Of a DNA stretch of 64,000 nucleotides, positions 59,011 to 64,000 are shown one piece after another. The DNA comes from Sipunculus nudus (lineage: Eukaryota; Annelida; Sipuncula; Golfingiida; Sipunculidae). The first letter of the stretch is position 1. Each line of letters begins with the position of its first letter. The position numbers were made by a program, and so were the translations under genes. Below the pieces are notes generated by a model. The model saw only the letters and a program-made list of their open reading frames with translations, had not been told where the DNA came from and made no database searches. The DNA is taken from NCBI GenBank assembly GCA_026874595.1, contig CM049319.1:66739917-66803916 (forward strand). The letters run 5' to 3'.

Positions 59011-59142
59011 GTGCTCCGGTGTGATGACCCAGCAATGGGGATAACATTTCTTTGTCCCCCATTTCAAGATAAAGTGAGGGGAGATGCCCCTACTTGTGCC
59101 TGGGAAAAGGCCAATGAGAGGGCTATCAGGAAGCGCTTTTAA

Positions 59143-59872
59143 CAGTTCTTGAGTCTTTAAAATGTTTTTTGACAATTAGTTAATAAAATTATACGATGCC
59201 TACGATTTGATATAATTCCATCACATGCTTCTCATTTCGGCTTTTGTTAAGTCTTCCTTAACAGGACTGTTAATAAACTATCATTTATTATTTACACAAG
59301 AAATGCTGATACAGCAACAATGTTGAGACGTTTGGTTATACTAAGAGTGGGGATTGCGACAGATGAAATAACACGGAAATAATACAACAACTGCGGAGAT
59401 AAATTGTAAAAAACCGCTTTTGAAAACTTGTTAGAACGCCAGTGGCGTGAACTTAAACATCTGGCAAGGCCGAAAGGCGGATATGAGGTATTGGTTTATA
59501 AGGGGACAGTTTACATGAGAATACGTATTTTTGACGTACTGCAATAGGAAGATAAACTTTGGAGGCGCTTTTCAACATTTCATTTTGGAAGGTAGCTTTT
59601 TTAGCCTTGAATGATTTTATGTAAAGTATAGAGATAAACTATTAGAGATAAATGTTTGCTTTACCACATACCCTTTATTTAGTGTTATTGTTTTACTCTG
59701 CACCGGAAAGCTTATTTCATCAAGCTAAAGAAGGAATGTTCATTCTATAGCTGTCTAGTAAAATATCATATATCCTGTATGAAAAACGCTTTATGTAAAA
59801 TGTGTCGTATTCGTAATGATAAAGCTACAAAAAAGTGTTCAAAGCATACAGAAGGTTCAGAATAAGCCTGAA
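59143..59872. other. Unassigned noncoding DNA
   Basis: No reverse transcriptase, RNase H or 3' LTR is recognisable here although these would be expected next. The element is truncated or replaced. Confidence 0.5.
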
Positions 59873-60274
59873 CAGGGGCGTCAATGTAGGGGTGGGGTAA
59901 ATATCCCCAACACTTTCTAGCAAGGGGGGATAGTCAATGTAATCACCCCCCCCCCTCCCTGCTATTAAGAGAATTATATTCATATATTTGAAAAAAAATT
60001 ATAATTTGAATTAGCATTATAGACTTTGGTTCCATTTCTTAGCTTACTATGAAACATTACATATCTAAAACTATAATAGATTTAACTTATAATAGACACA
60101 TAATACCTTACGTCTTAAAAAAACTTTATACTGAATTGTAAAATGTCTAACACCGACAATATACTTTATATATAATTATAATATATAATATTATATTTAT
60201 TAAATAAATTTCCAACTTTGATTACCCTCCAAAGCGAGTCATCCCCGACCCTTGAAGATAAATTGACGCCTCTG
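59873..60274 (+). mobile_element. hAT-type MITE with perfect 8-bp TSD
   Basis: Flanked by AGCCTGAA on both sides (59865-59872 and 60275-60282). The ends are CAGGGGCGTCAAT and, inverted, CAGAGGCGTCAAT. An 8-bp duplication plus CAG-type short inverted ends are diagnostic of hAT elements. 402 bp without coding, so it is non-autonomous. A right-end fragment of the same family is at 44655. Confidence 0.9.
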
Positions 60275-60334
60275 AGCCTGAAATAACATCTGTCTATTGA
60301 TATTTGAGTGTAAGGCAGCTGTAATGACTTCCTG

Positions 60335-60545
60335 TATTATCGTGGACGCCCTTAAATTTCTGTGTTTTTCCTGGTGACCTTAATTGAGTTTCTGTATTTT
60401 CCCGGGCACCTTAAATTTCTGATATTTCCTGGGCATCTTAAATTTCTGTACATTTCGGGGAACCCTAAATTTCTGTATTTTCCTGGGGACCTTGAGTTTC
60501 TTTATTTTGTCCCGGGCACCTTAAATTTCTGTATTTCCAAGGGCG
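60335..60545 (+). repeat. About 29-bp minisatellite, seven to eight units
   Basis: Units of TTTCCTGGGCACCTTAAATT plus TCTGTATT with small changes. The 86-residue frame over it reads repeated FPGHLKFL words and is an artefact. Confidence 0.9.
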
Positions 60546-60607
60546 CCTCCTTTCCAAGAACTTATGTGCCGAGAAGAGTGTTAAAGGCCATAATTAAGAC
60601 AATACTG

Positions 60608-61497
60608 TGTTACGGAACCTAATATCAACAATACACGTATGCGTGATGAACATAAATTTTGCCAAGGAGATAAAAAAAAACAGATTCTGTAACACTAGGC
60701 AGGGTGAAATGTCCAGGGGAATAAATAAAGAAGTCAGTGGTTTTTTGTTAACAAATAACTATAATTTATTCTTATAACAACCCTAATATTACAATACACT
60801 AAATCAATACAATGACACAGTATAAAAGCAGTATAACAGCAAATCAATACAATCACACAGTAAAAAAAAAAAAAACAAAGTGCACAGTACCTGGATACCA
60901 CTACTTTAAAATGTACTCTCTCGGAGAATAACAGTCCAATGTAAAGCTCTGTAGCAATCCCGAAAGTAAACTGATGACCAAATAAGATTCGTCGCAAATC
61001 CAGAAATAAAAATATGAAGAAAATCTATAAATGCCGCACGTATCGGAATAGGTCCCACAGACTCACTTACACACTTCTGTGTCCGTTGGAATATTCTGTC
61101 ACCTCTCTCGCGGCTCTAGAACACAGCCCCCTATTAATAACTTCCACCTAAAACCGAGAACTTTCAACTTATCGAACAGTCTAAAGAATCTACCATAATA
61201 AACAGTACACACGCGTTACAGGAACCATCCAGAAAAACGATTGCCGTGTCTTTACATATCAGGGTTCACACGTCAGCCGACCCGGCTAGGCGAGAAAAAC
61301 CCAAGCTAGCATGACAACGAGAGTTCAACCAGTACGGATTAAACTGAGAATACAATACCCGGCCAGGCGAGGCCGTTTCAACACGAGTTAAGCGTGGCAC
61401 ACAAACAAAATGCCAACAACACATGGAACATCCGTGTGCACAATAAAACAATAATCTGTAAGACCACTTGCACACAATTATTGGGACACCTGTAACA
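60608..61497 (-). mobile_element. Solo LTR, TGTTACG family, copy 3
   Basis: Plus strand runs TGTTACGGAACCTAATATC to GACACCTGTAACA, 890 bp. Flanks ACTG and ACTT are a near-match 4-bp duplication. The sense is minus: polyadenylation signal (TTTATT on plus) at 60765-60770, decayed TATA near 61143. It is about 110 bp longer than copy 4, through insertions in the U3-like half. Confidence 0.87.
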
Positions 61498-62437
61498 ACT
61501 TTTCTAAATAACAGGGCGTTTTGACGGAAGGTATAAAAAGTTATTGGACTCTTTCCTGAAGGATTTCATGCATCTTGGGTACAGATTCGGTATGGGTTGT
61601 TTTTACTGTAACAAACACTTCATTTATATATCGCTTTTACATGTCCTTATATCCGAAAATATATCATATCTTTAAATATACTATAATTAAAATGTGGCAT
61701 TAAGAATTTGCAGAAGGCTGTCGGTTTAGTCTGCAGAACGTGTGCGTGCGTTTGTGTGTTCATGTATGTTAATTCCGATGTGGACGTACAATAATTTATT
61801 GTTACTTATAGGAATCAAATCAATTGGGTATAGTTTGTAATATGCTCTTTTAAGTTTGAAGTACACACACACACATGTACAAACACAAACCCGCACGCAA
61901 CATCACACTTACACCATCCCACACTAGAACTAATGCATATATATATTCATATGTATATGTATAATATGTATATATATTAAATTACCGAGTCAGATATCAG
62001 GTATTTCTTAAAGGGAACCAATCTGCTTTAACGAAAGATATAAACAAGCTTATAAACTAAATGCTTGGTTCTCATCGTATATTATAATTTCCTGTATAAT
62101 CGCAAGAACAATAATCCGACCCCGACCCTTTGTAATGGTACTTGACAGGCCATGCGGGGGAACGATTAGATGGATCACTGGCAACAGCTGATGCTTAGTA
62201 GACCGAGAGTCAAGGGAGGTCCTGTTTATTGGACACCTGTCACGTTTGTGACGTTGGTTACGGAATCTCTGCGTGACAAACTTTCATCAAATATCAGCTT
62301 CTTATGTCGAAAATACATGCAATGATTAGGTTACCTAAATTGAAATATCTCTGGAAATCACGATGACTATTAGGCAGTTAACAAGCTTATAATGACATGT
62401 AAAAAAATATTAATTATTTTACAGAAGGTCAAGGCTG

Positions 62438-62491
<54 letters not shown>

Positions 62492-62718
62492 GTGCGATAA
62501 CTTGCCAACAGGTTTGTAAATTGGCAACTTTTTTACAGAAAGCTACAAGCTTTTTACTTTTCTGATATATCCAAAAGTTGTTCGGTATGCATGCGCTCTA
62601 TAAAGCGATGGGTTGACCTACAAGAAACTCTGTGAAAAAAGGCATAATCATAGCACATGTCACTTACCAAATCAATTCCTCGGGGAAAACGTGTAACGTA
62701 AGAACTAGCTGTTGGTAT
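61498..62718. other. Unassigned noncoding DNA with microsatellites
   Basis: Contains a short CA tract (61863-61874), TATATA-rich sequence near 61937-61980 and a (CT)n at 62437-62489. It is not an LTR-element interior, because each flanking LTR has its own duplication and no primer-binding-site or coding sequence is seen. Confidence 0.5.
62437..62489. repeat. (CT)n microsatellite
   Basis: About 26 CT units. Confidence 0.97.
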
Positions 62719-63495
62719 TGTTACGGAACCTAATATAAACAGATCACGTATGGGTGATGAACACAAACCTTGTAACGGAGATAAAAAAAACAGATTCTGC
62801 AACACTAGGCAGCGGGAAATGTCTGGGGGAACGGATAAAGAAGTCAGTGTTTTTTTTGTTAACAAATAATAATAATTTATTCTTAAAACAACCCTAACAA
62901 TACAATACACTAAATCAACACAATTATACATTAAAACAGCGTTATAGCACCATTCAATATAATCACACAGAAATATAATTGTACAGTACCTCGATACCAA
63001 CACCATCACAACGATAAGTCCTTTGAATGTAAACTCTCTCGGAGAATGACAACCCAGTGGAAAGTTCTTGCCACAAAACAGAAAGTAAACTGAAGTCCAA
63101 ATGTATTAAATCTAGGAGAAAGTTCTAGAAAATCTATAATTGCCGCATTCGTCGGATAAGGTCCTGACACACGCTTTCGCTGGTATCTGCTCTGCTCTGC
63201 CCTCTGGTTATTGAAACAGCCCCTTTATATACCTACACACCCAAGCCGGGAATTTTTCACTTCTCGAACAGTCTATAAGGACCCTACTCAACAGTAAACA
63301 CGCGCTTCAGGAATTCTCTAGAAAGACATAGCCGTGTATCCCTACACATACCAGGTTCATCACGTGACCCACGACCAGGCGTGAAAACCCAAGGCTCACA
63401 TGACAACGAGAGTTCAACCAGTACGGATTAAACATAAAATGTAACAACATGACGAATTACGCCCGTGTCACACAATAAAAAGAGCACCTGTAACA
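62719..63495 (-). mobile_element. Solo LTR, TGTTACG family, copy 4 (best preserved)
   Basis: Plus strand runs TGTTACGGAACCTAATATAA to GAGCACCTGTAACA, 777 bp, with a perfect GTAT duplication (62715-62718, 63496-63499). On the sense (minus) strand a canonical TATATAAAG lies at 63224-63232, and AATAAA about 350 bp downstream at 62877-62882, giving U3-R-U5 in the right order. The 151-residue minus-strand frame (62554-63009) partly lies in flanking DNA and is not a gene. Confidence 0.92.
63224..63232 (-). promoter_or_regulatory. TATA box of the LTR promoter
   Basis: TATATAAAG followed by GGGCTGTTTC on the minus strand of LTR copy 4. Equivalent positions in copies 1 to 3 have decayed (TATATGAAG, TTAATAGGGG). 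Transcription would start about 30 bp downstream toward the polyadenylation signal. Confidence 0.6.
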
Positions 63496-63868
63496 GTATG
63501 CCCCAGAACAATTATGCGGATGATACGGATTTCTTTCCATCAAACCCCTTCTTTTATATAGAACAGCATATGAGTAAATTGGCTTTAGAAAATCGTAACG
63601 TCATAAGCACCTGCATATTGTCCAATTTTTACTAAATTGTTCTTCCCCGCCCTAGCAGAATCTTAAGCTATCATGTTTTTGGCAACGATAGAATTCAATC
63701 TTTTTTAAAGATTTTCTCAAATTTATCGGACAAAAGTCAACAGTTTTTTCACATTTATTAGAATTCTGCATGTTTTGATGATACAGAATAACCGGTTCAC
63801 TGACCTGCGTTGATTGTTCCTCAAAGTTAAGGGTTTAATGACAAAGAGAAAAAATAAGACAAAATAAA
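63496..63868. other. Unassigned noncoding DNA
   Basis: Nothing recognised between the LTR and the terminal MITE copy. Confidence 0.5.
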
Positions 63869-64000
63869 TGGTTTTCAGGCACTTTATTTTCAGAAAGAGT
63901 GCGGGTCCGCGGTTTTTTATAACTTTTTTTTGTATGTTTCGATATACATGTCATATGATCAGGGAAAAGCATGATTATAACATAATGTTATTTTCCTAAA
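63869..64000 (-). mobile_element. TTGTTCTCAGGCA-family MITE, copy running off the window
   Basis: GTTTTCAGGCACTTTATTTTC, GAGTGCGGGTCCGCGG and TCATATGATCAGGGAAAAGC match in reverse complement the right half of 44074-44340. The other half lies beyond the window. Confidence 0.68.

Noticed and set aside
59150-59872. Missing reverse transcriptase of the gypsy element.
   Set aside because: Searched by eye in all frames for YIDD/FIDD-like and RNase H motifs; none seen.
62554-63009. 151-residue minus-strand open frame with hydrophobic segments.
   Set aside because: Most of it is the R-U5 part of a solo LTR. Similar frames in the other LTR copies are broken at different places.
60608-63495. The two same-strand LTRs as the ends of one 2.9-kb retrotransposon.
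   Set aside because: The outer copy (62719-63495) has its own perfect GTAT duplication and the inner one its own near-match ACTG/ACTT. No primer-binding site or coding lies between them.

Overview
This is a gene-poor, AT-rich stretch of animal nuclear DNA. It holds long (TA)n, (CT)n, (CA)n and homopolymer runs, tRNA-derived short elements, CR1-like and RTE-like LINE remains, solo LTRs with target-site duplications (TSDs), terminal-inverted-repeat elements and minisatellites. I found no intact host protein-coding gene, no rRNA, no convincing functional tRNA, and nothing prokaryotic. The repertoire (CR1-type LINE with a 2A-like peptide, SCAN-type Ty3/gypsy gag, hAT-type MITE) fits a marine invertebrate. 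A mollusc or other lophotrochozoan is my first guess, but a cephalochordate or other invertebrate deuterostome cannot be excluded.

Layout. 1-16 kb: one solo LTR (332-1133), scattered CA-tailed retroposons, and otherwise single-copy-looking AT-rich DNA that includes homeodomain-site-rich blocks. 16-20.5 kb: a SINE, a dead RTE-like reverse transcriptase, microsatellites, a second solo LTR inside Penelope-like terminal repeats, a SINE with excellent pol III boxes, and two small TGTTACG elements. 22-27 kb: a GC-richer candidate regulatory block, then a 2.18 kb fold-back element (24502-26681) with subterminal repeats. 27-34.6 kb: mostly unannotatable DNA with several candidate conserved noncoding blocks. 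34.6-40.1 kb: a broken 5.4 kb CR1-like LINE on the minus strand (upstream ORF, ORF1, internal satellite, 2A-like peptide, endonuclease, reverse transcriptase, 3' hairpin). 40-52 kb: MITEs, microsatellites and retroposons. 52.5-54.8 kb: a 22-bp minisatellite with higher-order structure. 55.7-59.2 kb: a SINE head, a DNA-transposon-like repeat, and a degenerate Ty3/gypsy gag-protease-integrase element whose domain order matches Gmr1-like elements. 59.9-63.5 kb: a hAT-type MITE with a perfect 8-bp TSD, a minisatellite and two more solo LTRs. The window ends inside a third copy of a MITE family.

The most interesting pattern crosses several elements. The solo LTRs, a 154-bp mini-element and the 2.18 kb fold-back element all begin TGTTACG/TGTYAC and end in the inverse. 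Those with readable flanks carry 4-bp TSDs (AGGT, GTAT, ATAC, and GGGG within a G5 run). This suggests a common gypsy-type (or Ginger-type) integrase mobilising structurally unrelated DNA. All boundaries and similarities were judged by eye; no database search was possible.
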